Below are positions 16,828 to 24,714 of a stretch of DNA of 64,000 nucleotides, piece by piece. This DNA comes from JAXLWB01 sp046328715 (GTDB lineage: Bacteria > Chloroflexota > Anaerolineae > Caldilineales > Caldilineaceae), in the NCBI GenBank assembly GCA_046328715.1, contig JAXLWB010000029.1:61812-125811 (forward strand), read 5' to 3'. A program made the translations under genes and the position numbers. A model generated the notes under the pieces. The model was not told the DNA's origin. It searched no databases and saw only the letters and a program-made list of their open reading frames with translations. Each line of letters opens with the position of its first letter. Positions within the stretch are counted from its first letter, which is position 1.

Positions 16828-18465
16828 CTAATGTGCGCCGTTCCCATGCCAGATGGCAGGAAGGGTGTGAAGCAGGATTGCAACGTCCCGGCGCAAACTG
16901 TAATGCTCGATGTAGTCAATTTCTAGCAGTAGCCGCTCCGAAAGTGGCAGATTGCCACGGCCACTGACTTGCATGGGACCTGTCATCCCCGGTTTCACCG
17001 CCAGGCGCTTGCGATGATGGTCTTGATAGAGCGCTACAATGCGTGCTTCCTCTGGTCGAGGACCGACCAAACTCATGTCGCCCAGCAACACATTGACAAA
17101 TTGCGGTGCCTCGTCCAAACTGGTGCGGCGCAAAACTTTGCCGACACGAGTGATACGTGGATCGTTTTTGATCTTATAGACCGGCTCTGACAGTTGGTTC
17201 AGGTCAATCAATTTTTCCAGTTGCTGCTCGGCATCGACAACCATACTGCGCAACTTGAGAATTCGAAATGGCTTGCCATGCTCGCCAATCCGCACTTGTT
17301 GGTAAAAGATCGGACCCGGTGAATCGAGCTTAATTGCCAGTGCCGCAAGCGCTACCAGTGGGATGGAAATCAGTAACCCGACCAGCGCACCAACGATATC
17401 CATCCCGCGCTTGACGAACTGTTTCCAGCCGGGGATAACCGGTTGGCGTTTGCCGGGCGTTGTGCCAGCAAATTGAATTGTACCCACGACATAACCGCTA
17501 CCAAGGGCGAGTGCACGAGCAAACAGTAAACCGACACCAACGATAGCCAATGCAGGAGATCGGCGAGCCAGTTTGTTGGCAAAGGGCAACGTGGTCATCA
17601 GAAAGGTCAGGAGGAGTAGACCAACGCCAAGCCAGGCCCAATTGAAGAGTGGCAATAGTAGACCTACCAATGCCAACGCAAACATCCCCAGCAACGCACC
17701 GATCAAGACGATCTGCAATTTGAGCACCTGCGGCGTATGGCTATCTTGTACCATCCGTTCTGGATGCCAGCGTGTCAAGAGCGCCTTCCAGTAGCCAATC
17801 GAATATTTGCGTCGAATATATTCGAGCAGGTTTTCATCATGGATATGAGTGACCGCGGCTTCGGGAGCGAAGACCAACTTGTAGCCCTTTTGGGCCAGGC
17901 GAAAGCTGAACTCTTGATCCTCGCAGATAAAGAGCGCTGCATCAAAGCCGCCGTTTTCGAGCAGAATGTCGCGCCGGTATGCCGCTGAGTAGGTGTCAAT
18001 AAAGTCAATTCGTTCCTGCCCGATCATCCGATCGTAGCGATCTTCATACTCAGCCTGGACAAAGCGCGGCGTTAGACCACGCTGCTCGGTTCGGTAACTC
18101 CCTTTGACACCGGTGACTTCGCTGTCGGCAAAGGGTGCAGAAATCTTTTCAATCCACTCTGCAATGGGCGCACAATCGGCATCAGTAAAGAGCAACAGGG
18201 GGGCTTGCGCTGCCTTTGCCCCTGTGTTGCGTGCTGCCGCTGGTCCACCGTTGGCCTGTTGAATCAAGCTTGCGTTGAACTCTGGATGTTGGGCCATCCA
18301 GTCGTGGATGATCGCTGCCGTTGAATCGGTCGAGCCGTCATCGACAACGATGATCTCAAAGTCGTGGTGCTCTACACGCTGCTGCGCAAGCGCATTAAGG
18401 CAACGTTCGATAGTGGCAGCACCATTATAGACTGGCACAATGACAGAAAAGCGCAGACCCATCAT
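16828..18465 (-). CDS. Fused GT2 glycosyltransferase and undecaprenyl-phosphate sugar phosphotransferase
   Basis: A 545-residue two-domain enzyme. Residues 1-230 are a GT-A family 2 glycosyltransferase (SVIVPVYNGAATIE, VVDDGSTDST, LLFTDADCAP). Two or three membrane helices follow (about 250-335), then from about 350 a polyprenyl-phosphate sugar-1-phosphate transferase of the WbaP/ExoY type (KRGMDIVGALVGLLISIP, FRILKLRSM, SLDEAPQFVNVLLGDMSLVGPRP, VKPGMTGPMQVSGR). The two activities are normally separate, so one protein may both start a lipid-linked glycan and extend it. The start overlaps the upstream sortase-like gene by four bases (ATGA). Confidence 0.92.
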   Translation of the reverse strand: MMGLRFSVIVPVYNGAATIERCLNALAQQRVEHHDFEIIVVDDGSTDSTAAIIHDWMAQHPEFNASLIQQANGGPAAARNTGAKAAQAPLLLFTDADCAPIAEWIEKISAPFADSEVTGVKGSYRTEQRGLTPRFVQAEYEDRYDRMIGQERIDFIDTYSAAYRRDILLENGGFDAALFICEDQEFSFRLAQKGYKLVFAPEAAVTHIHDENLLEYIRRKYSIGYWKALLTRWHPERMVQDSHTPQVLKLQIVLIGALLGMFALALVGLLLPLFNWAWLGVGLLLLTFLMTTLPFANKLARRSPALAIVGVGLLFARALALGSGYVVGTIQFAGTTPGKRQPVIPGWKQFVKRGMDIVGALVGLLISIPLVALAALAIKLDSPGPIFYQQVRIGEHGKPFRILKLRSMVVDAEQQLEKLIDLNQLSEPVYKIKNDPRITRVGKVLRRTSLDEAPQFVNVLLGDMSLVGPRPEEARIVALYQDHHRKRLAVKPGMTGPMQVSGRGNLPLSERLLLEIDYIEHYSLRRDVAILLHTLPAIWHGNGAH

Positions 18466-19133
18466 TTTGTCTTTACTCGCCCTGACAACTCAGCAACTGC
18501 AAAAATCCGATGGGTGGTTGAATAATCTGGCCAGCCAGTGATTAAGGTCAACTTGGCTTGGTCGGTCGGCGCAATGTAGGCTGCTGCCTGTTCTTTGTCG
18601 CTGTCGGTTGCCCCCACAATGGGAATTGGCTGCGAAACCTTAGTCACTTTATAGGCATAAACGTTGCCGTCTTCTGCGCTGAGCAGGATCTGCTGTCCAA
18701 CTTGAATTTCGCCCAGGGCAAGTGGCGCAAAGACTGCATCGCCCACCGCTTGATGGCCGGAAAGAATGACGTTGCCTGCCGCTCCTGCACCGGCACTGTT
18801 GACATGCCAGCCAGCAGCATCTGCAGGGACGACCCACTGGGTTGTCCGGCTATTTCCCTTATCGACAATGGTCCAGCCCATCGGGACCACGCGAAACTCA
18901 ATATCCAGTTCTGGAATTTGGAACAAGACAGGTGGCGTTGCTTGTTCCAAGGCTAGCGGCGTGATCGCTTCGACTTCGATGTTGGCTTGAGGCAGTGCCG
19001 GGGCGGGCGTCGGTTGCTGAACCGCCGCAAATTGACAAGCTGTGAACATGGTCAGTGCCAACAAAACGATTACTCCACGGGTCGTTTGTTGCATCCACGC
19101 TTTATAGGTACGCATTTTTTGCAGAAAATTCAT
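18462..19133 (-). CDS. Sortase-fold lipoprotein lacking the catalytic cysteine
   Basis: A 223-residue exported protein with a lipobox-like FTAC (Cys33). The sortase core is clear: ILSGHQAVGDAVFAPL with His127, and the final strand LTLITGWPDYSTTHRIFAVAEL with Arg209. In sortases this strand reads TLxTC; here residue 200 is Gly, codon GGC at 18536-18534, one base from TGC. Transpeptidation should therefore be impossible unless another residue substitutes. GAGG precedes the start and the frame is intact, so it is not an obvious pseudogene. It is the first gene of the envelope operon and is coupled to the glycosyltransferase fusion. A binding or scaffold role is possible. Confidence 0.82.
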   Translation of the reverse strand: MNFLQKMRTYKAWMQQTTRGVIVLLALTMFTACQFAAVQQPTPAPALPQANIEVEAITPLALEQATPPVLFQIPELDIEFRVVPMGWTIVDKGNSRTTQWVVPADAAGWHVNSAGAGAAGNVILSGHQAVGDAVFAPLALGEIQVGQQILLSAEDGNVYAYKVTKVSQPIPIVGATDSDKEQAAAYIAPTDQAKLTLITGWPDYSTTHRIFAVAELSGRVKTK

Positions 19134-19706
19134 TCGTTAACCTCGGACAATCTACATACTTCACCACTAAAGTAAGCTCTGTTTGAAAACAGTAGCGATG
19201 TTCAGAGGAAAATAGCGAAAATCTACCGTTTTCAAGTCAACTGCACTATCGCAATACTCACGTATTCATGTATCGGCCTGCTCAAGTGAGATCGGCTAGC
19301 CAATCTCACTTGCTGATCGGCGTAAATGCTAACGGTTGACTATCGGGAATGGGAAGAAACGGGAATTATTGGACGGCGATGGCCATGACAAATCGGAATC
19401 GAGACAAACCAACATCCTTTACCAGTAGCACTTCCCTGGACGTCTTTTCCCTCGAAATCACCTTTGATTTTGAAGAGCAAGCTGATTTTTCTACCGAATG
19501 CAGCCTGAAACTAGGTATTATTTAATCTTAGTCGAAACAGCAAAGCTATGGCAAGAACAGAGTGACATAAGTAGCTCATCTTCAAGTAAGTATACGAGAA
19601 AGTAAGCATTTTAAGTACGCTACATTTGCCTTAGTTTACACTCATTTTGCTTTGCCTTCACTAATTCTGTAGAATAGGGAGATGTTCGATGTATTGGACG
19701 AGATTT
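19134..19706. other. Intergenic region between the envelope operon and selC
   Basis: 573 bases without a convincing gene. It holds a perfect 10-bp hairpin (19283-19292 with 19303-19312) whose loop contains GGCTAGCC, and a weak 48-codon frame (19379-19525) without a ribosome site. The envelope operon must start here on the minus strand, but no clear -35/-10 pair was found for it. Confidence 0.6.
19647..19675 (+). promoter_or_regulatory. Candidate selC promoter
   Basis: TTGCTT (19647-19652), a 17-base spacer and TAGAAT (19670-19675). The predicted start near 19682 is about 25 bases before the tRNA 5' end, reasonable for a processed leader. Confidence 0.5.
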
Positions 19707-19802
19707 GGGGAGGGATGTGTCCCGGTGGGCGCCCTGGTCTTCAAAATCAGTGGCAGGTGGCTAACGGTCGGCTGCGGTGGGTTCGACTCCCATCTCTTCC
19801 CG
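19707..19802 (+). tRNA. selC: tRNA-Sec (anticodon UCA)
   Basis: A 96-base selenocysteine tRNA found by folding the sequence by eye. The acceptor stem has eight pairs (GGGGAGGG with CTCTTCCC) and discriminator G. The D arm has the bacterial tRNA-Sec form of six pairs and a CGGT loop (GTGTCC-CGGT-GGGCGC). The anticodon arm is CTGGT-CTTCAAA-ATCAG with UCA at the centre, followed by a long variable arm closed by GCAG/CTGC and a T arm GTGGG-TTCGACT-CCCAT. Layout and loops match E. coli selC closely. The CCA end is not encoded. It reads UGA codons such as the one in selD at 25906. Confidence 0.95.
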
Positions 19803-19818
19803 CTAAATAAACTAACTT

Positions 19819-20235
19819 ATGGAAATTCCGCTATTTCAGAACGATGAGCCGTTGCACTTTGAGCGTCTTGTGCTTTACCCTTATCCTGACCTCAAACGAA
19901 TTTGGACGCGTATCTGGTTGAATGCTGTGCAAGACAAACAGCCCAATCTTGAAATCCGACTTCTCAACCCAGATGGTTCAGAGAACAGCAGTCTCTTCAT
20001 GATGGCGCAAACTGATACGCGCATCGAAACGACACTCCACGTTCGCAATCCTCACCCCGGCCTCACCTATCGAGTGGTTGCCGAACTAAGTGAAGGCATT
20101 GGCGATCAGATGCAACTTCTTGAGCACAAGGAGTTTGACCTCATCCTCGAATTTCGCAATCCCGACGCTGGGGATGAGGGATTCGGTTTTGGCGTAGACT
20201 GGGACGAAATACGCCGCAAGCAGCAGAAGTTATGA
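19819..20235 (+). CDS. Unknown 138-residue partner of the downstream protease
   Basis: A 138-residue soluble protein, MEIPLFQNDEPLHFERLVLYPYPDLKR at the start (shown in part). I do not recognise a family. Alternating hydrophobic residues and segments such as IWLNAVQDKQPNLEIRLLNPDG and TTLHVRNPHPGLTYRVVAEL suggest a beta-sandwich; the C-terminus is acidic then basic (GVDWDEIRRKQQKL). There is no signal peptide. It begins 17 bases after the tRNA with no good ribosome site, and its stop overlaps the protease start (ATGA at 20232), so the two proteins are made together. Confidence 0.75.
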   Translation: MEIPLFQNDEPLHFERLVLYPYPDLKRIWTRIWLNAVQDKQPNLEIRLLNPDGSENSSLFMMAQTDTRIETTLHVRNPHPGLTYRVVAELSEGIGDQMQLLEHKEFDLILEFRNPDAGDEGFGFGVDWDEIRRKQQKL

Positions 20236-21986
20236 TGGAAATTTGCCCCCTGTGTCAACATTCGCACCATTCCCAAATCCTGGCGTATGGTGCCTCCTTG
20301 CAGCCTAAATTGCTCGATCTCCTACGCCAATCGTTGCCAAGCTGGCGGCCCGAAGATGGACTTTGCCCTGACTGTGCTTTGCAGTTGCAACAACGCTTTG
20401 CTTCACAGCGGCACAGCCATTCATTGCATACGACAACTGATCCGCACACAACCTTTCCCTACTATCACCCGGCTGAAGAGACTGTGCTCGGCCAATCCGA
20501 ACGCTTGGCTGATTATTTCACCTTACCGGCGCAAGGGGTTACGGTAGCCTTCTTGGACAGCGGCTATTTTCCGCATCCTGATTTGGGAGGAAACGAGCCA
20601 GGAGAGGCCGGACGTTTGGTCGACTATATCGATCTGACCGATGGCGGCGAGCGCAGAGGCTTGAATCAATTGAGTTTGTGGGATGGTGCCGGGGACAGTT
20701 GGCACGGGCAGATGACCAGTGTGATTGCCTGTGGTGATGGCAAACTCAGCAATGGACGCTACCGTGGCTTTGCCCCTGCCGCCTCGATTCTGCCGATCAA
20801 AATTGGTCGTGGCGGCGGGCGAATCCCCGAAGAAGATATTCTTGCGGGGCTGAACTGGCTACTGCGCGATGAGCACTGGGCGCGCTACAACGTGCGCGTG
20901 GTCAATATCAGCGTGGGCGGTGATTTTGTCCAACCTTGGGAGCAGAATCCAGTCTGTTTGGCGGCTGAAGCATTAAGCGCACGGGGTGTCTTTGTTGCAG
21001 CTGCGGCAGGCAATTCGGGGCGCAACGTATTGCTGGCACCCGCTCAAGCTCCATCTGTGCTCACGGTTGGCGGCTACGATGACCACAATCATGGGTGGAG
21101 CCCTGCTGTAGATGAAGATGTCCGTCGTCTGGCGCTCTATCATCACAATTGGGCCAATACCAAGCTCAGGAACGAGTGGATCGCCAAGCCGGAACTTTTG
21201 GCGTTAGGACGCTACGTGCCGGGGCCGATTTTGCCAGTGAGCCCAGTCTGGCACGAGATGGAGATGATTGCTGAGTTGCGATCGGTGTTGGGGCTTGACG
21301 ACATGGAGCAGCGTCGTCCACGTCTGCCTCATTCGGAATTGGAGCATGTCGAGCGGGCGCTACGCCGAACGATGAATGCGCATAAGTGGATCCATCGTCA
21401 CTATCAACATGTGGATGGGACCAGTGTTTCGGTAGCTCAGGTTTCTGCCGTGGCTGCCCAAATGTTGCAAGCAAACCCAGCGTTAACGCCGTTGCAAATT
21501 CGCCAGATTCTCACCCAGAGCGCCCTGCCCTTGCCAGCGACCATTAGTGGCCATAGCGGTCATGGTATTTTGCAGCCTGCCGCTGCGGTAGCCTTAGCAC
21601 TACGCACACAAAACGGTCCGCTACATACCTTCTTACGCAGTGCCAGTGAACTCAAAACAAGCGAGTTGCAAAAGTGGCAAAATCTCGGTAAAGTAGAGGA
21701 ACCATCTGCTGCATCCCGTCCATTTTATGTGGGGCTTCTGGCGCCGACGGCACGATCAGTCAGTTTGCTCTCACCAATGAACGGCTGGATGCCAGGACGA
21801 ACACCCTTGTTGCAAACAACGCAAGGCTGGTGGCATACTGTTGTCTCATTGCCAGCACAGAGCACAATGCCCTATCGCTTTTGGATCGAGGACCATCGAC
21901 ATCCTGAGGGTAGTTGGATGCCCGACCCGGAAAATTCGTTACGCATGGAAAGTGGCTTTGCAATGCAACACAGTGTGCTTGGGTAG
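20232..21986 (+). CDS. Subtilisin-like protease with N-terminal zinc ribbon and C-terminal CBM48-like domain
   Basis: A 584-residue S8 protease with the complete triad: Asp109 (VAFLDSG), His158 (SWHGQMTSV), Asn261 (AAAAGNSG) and Ser398 (DGTSVSVAQ). The N-terminus carries CPLC (5-8) and CPDC (45-48), a likely zinc ribbon, and no signal peptide, so the enzyme is probably cytoplasmic. About 80 extra helical residues lie between Asn261 and Ser398. Residues from about 495 resemble a CBM48/AMPK-type glycogen-binding domain (FYVGLLAPTARSVSLL, GWWHTVVSL, PYRFWIED). This combination is unusual. It is coupled to the preceding unknown gene. Confidence 0.88.
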   Translation: MMEICPLCQHSHHSQILAYGASLQPKLLDLLRQSLPSWRPEDGLCPDCALQLQQRFASQRHSHSLHTTTDPHTTFPYYHPAEETVLGQSERLADYFTLPAQGVTVAFLDSGYFPHPDLGGNEPGEAGRLVDYIDLTDGGERRGLNQLSLWDGAGDSWHGQMTSVIACGDGKLSNGRYRGFAPAASILPIKIGRGGGRIPEEDILAGLNWLLRDEHWARYNVRVVNISVGGDFVQPWEQNPVCLAAEALSARGVFVAAAAGNSGRNVLLAPAQAPSVLTVGGYDDHNHGWSPAVDEDVRRLALYHHNWANTKLRNEWIAKPELLALGRYVPGPILPVSPVWHEMEMIAELRSVLGLDDMEQRRPRLPHSELEHVERALRRTMNAHKWIHRHYQHVDGTSVSVAQVSAVAAQMLQANPALTPLQIRQILTQSALPLPATISGHSGHGILQPAAAVALALRTQNGPLHTFLRSASELKTSELQKWQNLGKVEEPSAASRPFYVGLLAPTARSVSLLSPMNGWMPGRTPLLQTTQGWWHTVVSLPAQSTMPYRFWIEDHRHPEGSWMPDPENSLRMESGFAMQHSVLG

Positions 21987-22020
21987 TATCAGAGAGATAA
22001 CCTTTCAAGCGCAACATAGA

Positions 22021-22112
22021 GAACGCTGAGGAGGCAGGGAGAGCACAGAGAAAAAGAGGATTGTAAACTCAGCATTCCTCTCTGTGTGCTCAGCGTCTCC
22101 TTCGTTCACTCT
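22021..22112. repeat. Imperfect inverted repeat
   Basis: GAGCACAGAGA near 22041 pairs with TCTGTGTGCTC near 22081, with GAACGCTGAGGAG against the CTCAGCGTCTCC region. It uses GAG/CTC words and lies between the protease and the esterase gene. Confidence 0.6.
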
Positions 22113-22166
22113 GTGTCCCTGAATTGTTACAAATTTACACCTTGCACCTTGTAGGAAAGATCCTTC

Positions 22167-22886
22167 ATGAATCGAGAATATCATAAGTGGTATAGTCAGC
22201 GCTTGGGGCGAGAGATGGAACTGCTCGTCTTTGGTCATGCTGGGGCACGCATGTTGGTCTTCCCGACCAGCCAGGGACGCTATTACGAGTACGAAGATCG
22301 CGGGATGATCAACAACCTGGCCGACCAGCTCGAAAATGGCTCGTTGCAGGTCTATTGTGTCGATAGTGTGGATGCTGAAAGCTTTTACAATTGGCACGCT
22401 CATCCTGCTGTGCGTATCCAGCGCCATCTGCAATATGAATCGTACATCCTGGAAGAGGTTTTGCCGCTGTCACGGTCCAAGAACAACAACCCTTTTATGA
22501 TTGCCCACGGCTGTAGCTTTGGTGCCTATCATGCGGTCAATCTGGCTCTGCGCCACCCCTGGCACTTTGGTCGGGTGTTGGCCTTTAGTGGTAAGTATGA
22601 CATGAGCAGCTTCTTTGGTGGCTATTACGACGATGCGATTTTTCGCAACACACCCAACCACTTTGTTCCGCATCTCAACAACCACGAACAACTAGAGGCA
22701 ATCCGGCGCATCGATATCATTCTGGCGGTTGGCAAAGAAGACCCAAACATCGAGAACAATCGCCAGTTTAGCACTGCCTTGTGGAGCAAAAATATCTGGC
22801 ATGCCTTTCGTGAGTGGGACGGTTGGAGTCACGACTGGCCATATTGGATGAAGATGACACGGCAGTATATCGGAGGACATGATTAA
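22167..22886 (+). CDS. Alpha/beta-hydrolase, COG4947-type esterase
   Basis: A 239-residue alpha/beta hydrolase of the enterochelin-esterase-like group. The nucleophile elbow is HGCSFGAYHA (GxSxG). The likely acid lies in AVGKEDPN and the catalytic His in GWSHDWPYW near the C-terminus. No signal peptide is present, so it is cytoplasmic. The ATP-grasp gene follows in the same direction after 83 bases, a pairing that suggests the hydrolase acts on a product or protecting group made by the ligase. The natural substrate is unknown. Confidence 0.85.
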   Translation: MNREYHKWYSQRLGREMELLVFGHAGARMLVFPTSQGRYYEYEDRGMINNLADQLENGSLQVYCVDSVDAESFYNWHAHPAVRIQRHLQYESYILEEVLPLSRSKNNNPFMIAHGCSFGAYHAVNLALRHPWHFGRVLAFSGKYDMSSFFGGYYDDAIFRNTPNHFVPHLNNHEQLEAIRRIDIILAVGKEDPNIENNRQFSTALWSKNIWHAFREWDGWSHDWPYWMKMTRQYIGGHD

Positions 22887-22888
22887 AT

Positions 22889-22958
22889 TGCGGATTGTCA
22901 ATATGTGATCAACATGTGATCAACGCTACTCTCCGCAATCTGCAATCCACAATCGTAA
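22889..22958. repeat. Inverted repeat with a tandem ATGTGATCAAC
   Basis: ATTGCGGATTG near 22889 pairs partly with CAATCTGCAATCC near 22937. Inside, ATGTGATCAAC occurs twice in tandem (about 22903-22925). It lies in the esterase/ATP-grasp spacer. Confidence 0.55.
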
Positions 22959-22969
22959 AGGAGGACCCT

Positions 22970-23899
22970 ATGGCAGAGATTAAGAAGATCGGGCTTTTGG
23001 TGGGCCGTGAGTGGAGTTGGCCACCTGCATTTATCGAAGAGGTAAACAAGCGTAACGTAGGCGTTGTCGCCGAATATGTAAAGCTTGGCGGCACGATGAT
23101 GAATGAAGCGTGTGAGTATGCGGTCTTAATCGATCGCATCAGCCACGAGATCCCTTACTATCGCACTTATCTCAAGAACGCCATGTTGCAAGGCACCTAC
23201 TGTGTTAATAACCCTTTTCAGTGGAGCGCCGACGATAAGTTTTTTGGGGCCAGCTTGATTACCAAAATGGGAATCCCTTCGCCACGCACAGTGGCACTGC
23301 CCTCACGTGAGTACATTCCCGGTATCGTGACCGAAAGTTTACGCAATCTGGTTTTCCCGCTGGATTGGGAAGCATTGGTGGCCAAGGTAGGCGGCTTTCC
23401 TGCTATTCTCAAGGATGCCTGGGGCGGCGGCTGGAAGAATGTCTACGTGGTGCGCTCCATGCAGGAACTGTGGGATGCCTACAATGAAACCGGCACACTC
23501 TGCATGATCTTGCAGGAGTTTATTGAATTTGAGCAGTTCGTGCGCTGCGTCTGTGTCGGCCAAACCAACATCATGCCGATCAGGTACGATCCCAAGCAGC
23601 GGCGCTACCATGTTGACCATGCGCATCTCTCGCCGGAACTGGGCGCACAAGTGGTCGATTACGCCAAGCAGATCTGCACCGTTTGCGGCTATGACATGAA
23701 CAGCATCGAATTTGCCATCAAAGACGGTGTCCCCTATGCTATCGATTTTATGAACCCTGCCCCCGATATGGACATCAACAGCCTGACACCGCACTATTTT
23801 GACTGGGTGGTGAATGCGATGGCCGACTTCTGTATCGAGATGGCCCTCAATCCCAAAGCGCAGCGGTTGGATCAGCGCTGGTCGAAGTTTGTCAAGTAG
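22970..23899 (+). CDS. ATP-grasp ligase
   Basis: A 309-residue ATP-grasp enzyme, which would join a carboxylate to an amine or thiol through an acyl phosphate. Visible family parts are the N-terminal IKKIGLLVGREWSWPPAFIEEVN, FPAILKDAWGGGWKNVYVV (nucleotide-binding lysine and glycine-rich loop), MILQEFIEFEQFVRCVCVG (adenine hinge and acidic site) and YAIDFMNPAPDMD (metal-binding Asp/Asn). The ATG at 22970 has a perfect AAAGGAGG upstream; a longer frame from 22895 is repeat sequence. It lies between the esterase and a methyltransferase, with 35 bases to the latter. The product is unknown. Confidence 0.88.
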   Translation: MAEIKKIGLLVGREWSWPPAFIEEVNKRNVGVVAEYVKLGGTMMNEACEYAVLIDRISHEIPYYRTYLKNAMLQGTYCVNNPFQWSADDKFFGASLITKMGIPSPRTVALPSREYIPGIVTESLRNLVFPLDWEALVAKVGGFPAILKDAWGGGWKNVYVVRSMQELWDAYNETGTLCMILQEFIEFEQFVRCVCVGQTNIMPIRYDPKQRRYHVDHAHLSPELGAQVVDYAKQICTVCGYDMNSIEFAIKDGVPYAIDFMNPAPDMDINSLTPHYFDWVVNAMADFCIEMALNPKAQRLDQRWSKFVK

Positions 23900-23934
23900 C
23901 GCAAGATCATTCGTACACGACAAGGGAGCAGATG

Positions 23935-24714
23935 ATGGACACAAAAAAACTTGTCCAACAACAATTTGGAGCTACCGCCGCCTCCTATGCCACGAGCAAA
24001 GTCCATGCACAGGGGGCAAGTCTGGCCCGATTGGTGGAACTCGTCCAGCCGCAGGCCGATTGGCAAATGTTAGACATTGCCACTGCGGCAGGGCACACAG
24101 CTTTCATCTTTGCCCCACATGTCGCCCATGTGATCGCGAGTGATATCACGCCCGAAATGTTGACGGTTGCCGAGGAGCAGGCAGCAAAAAAGGGCATCAC
24201 CAACGCCACCACGCAACTGGCTGATGCCGAGGAGCTACCCTTTACTGACGCCACATTTGATCTGGTGACCTGCCGTATTGCGCCGCATCATTTCCCGCAC
24301 ATTGATCGCTTCCTTGCCGAATCGGCTCGTGTGCTCAAGGCGGGCGGCACGCTGGCGGTTGTGGATAACATCACACCCGAAGATCACCAGGCTGCGGACT
24401 ACATCGACGCTATCGAGCGCTTGCGCGATCCAAGCCATGTTCATTGTCTCAGCCTGGCCGAGTGGCGTACAGGGTTTACGCAGGCTGGCGTTACCTTGTT
24501 GCACGAAGAAGTCGCCGACAAGGCATTGGAATTTATCGATTGGGCACGGCGTATGAAGATCAGCAACGAGGTTGAAAGTCAACTCCGCCAGCTTTTCCTC
24601 GCTGCGCCGCCCGCCGTTGTCGAATTCCTCGGCCCTCAAGTTGTCGGCGACGATATCCACTTTGTGCTCAAGGAAGCCATTCTTATCGGGCAGAAGCCAC
24701 CCCAGTCGGTTTAA
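23935..24714 (+). CDS. SAM-dependent class I methyltransferase
   Basis: A 259-residue methyltransferase with UbiE/Methyltransf_11 features: MLDIATAAGHTAFIFAPHV as motif I, IASDITPEMLTVAEEQ as motif II, NATTQLADAEELPFTDATFDLV and FLAESARVLKAGGTLAVVD. Two adjacent ATGs exist; the second (23935) lies six bases after GGGAG and is preferred. It could modify the product of the ATP-grasp enzyme, with which it is probably co-transcribed. Its last 32 bases overlap the end of the convergent FTR1 gene, an unusual sharing of coding sequence on both strands. Confidence 0.88.
   Translation: MDTKKLVQQQFGATAASYATSKVHAQGASLARLVELVQPQADWQMLDIATAAGHTAFIFAPHVAHVIASDITPEMLTVAEEQAAKKGITNATTQLADAEELPFTDATFDLVTCRIAPHHFPHIDRFLAESARVLKAGGTLAVVDNITPEDHQAADYIDAIERLRDPSHVHCLSLAEWRTGFTQAGVTLLHEEVADKALEFIDWARRMKISNEVESQLRQLFLAAPPAVVEFLGPQVVGDDIHFVLKEAILIGQKPPQSV

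Noticed and set aside
19379..19525. 48-codon plus-strand frame in the spacer before selC
   Set aside because: No ribosome site, no similarity recognised, short enough to arise by chance in this AT-rich region.
22005..22433. 142-codon minus-strand frame across the esterase start
   Set aside because: It covers a repeat and the start of a clear esterase gene; no ribosome site.
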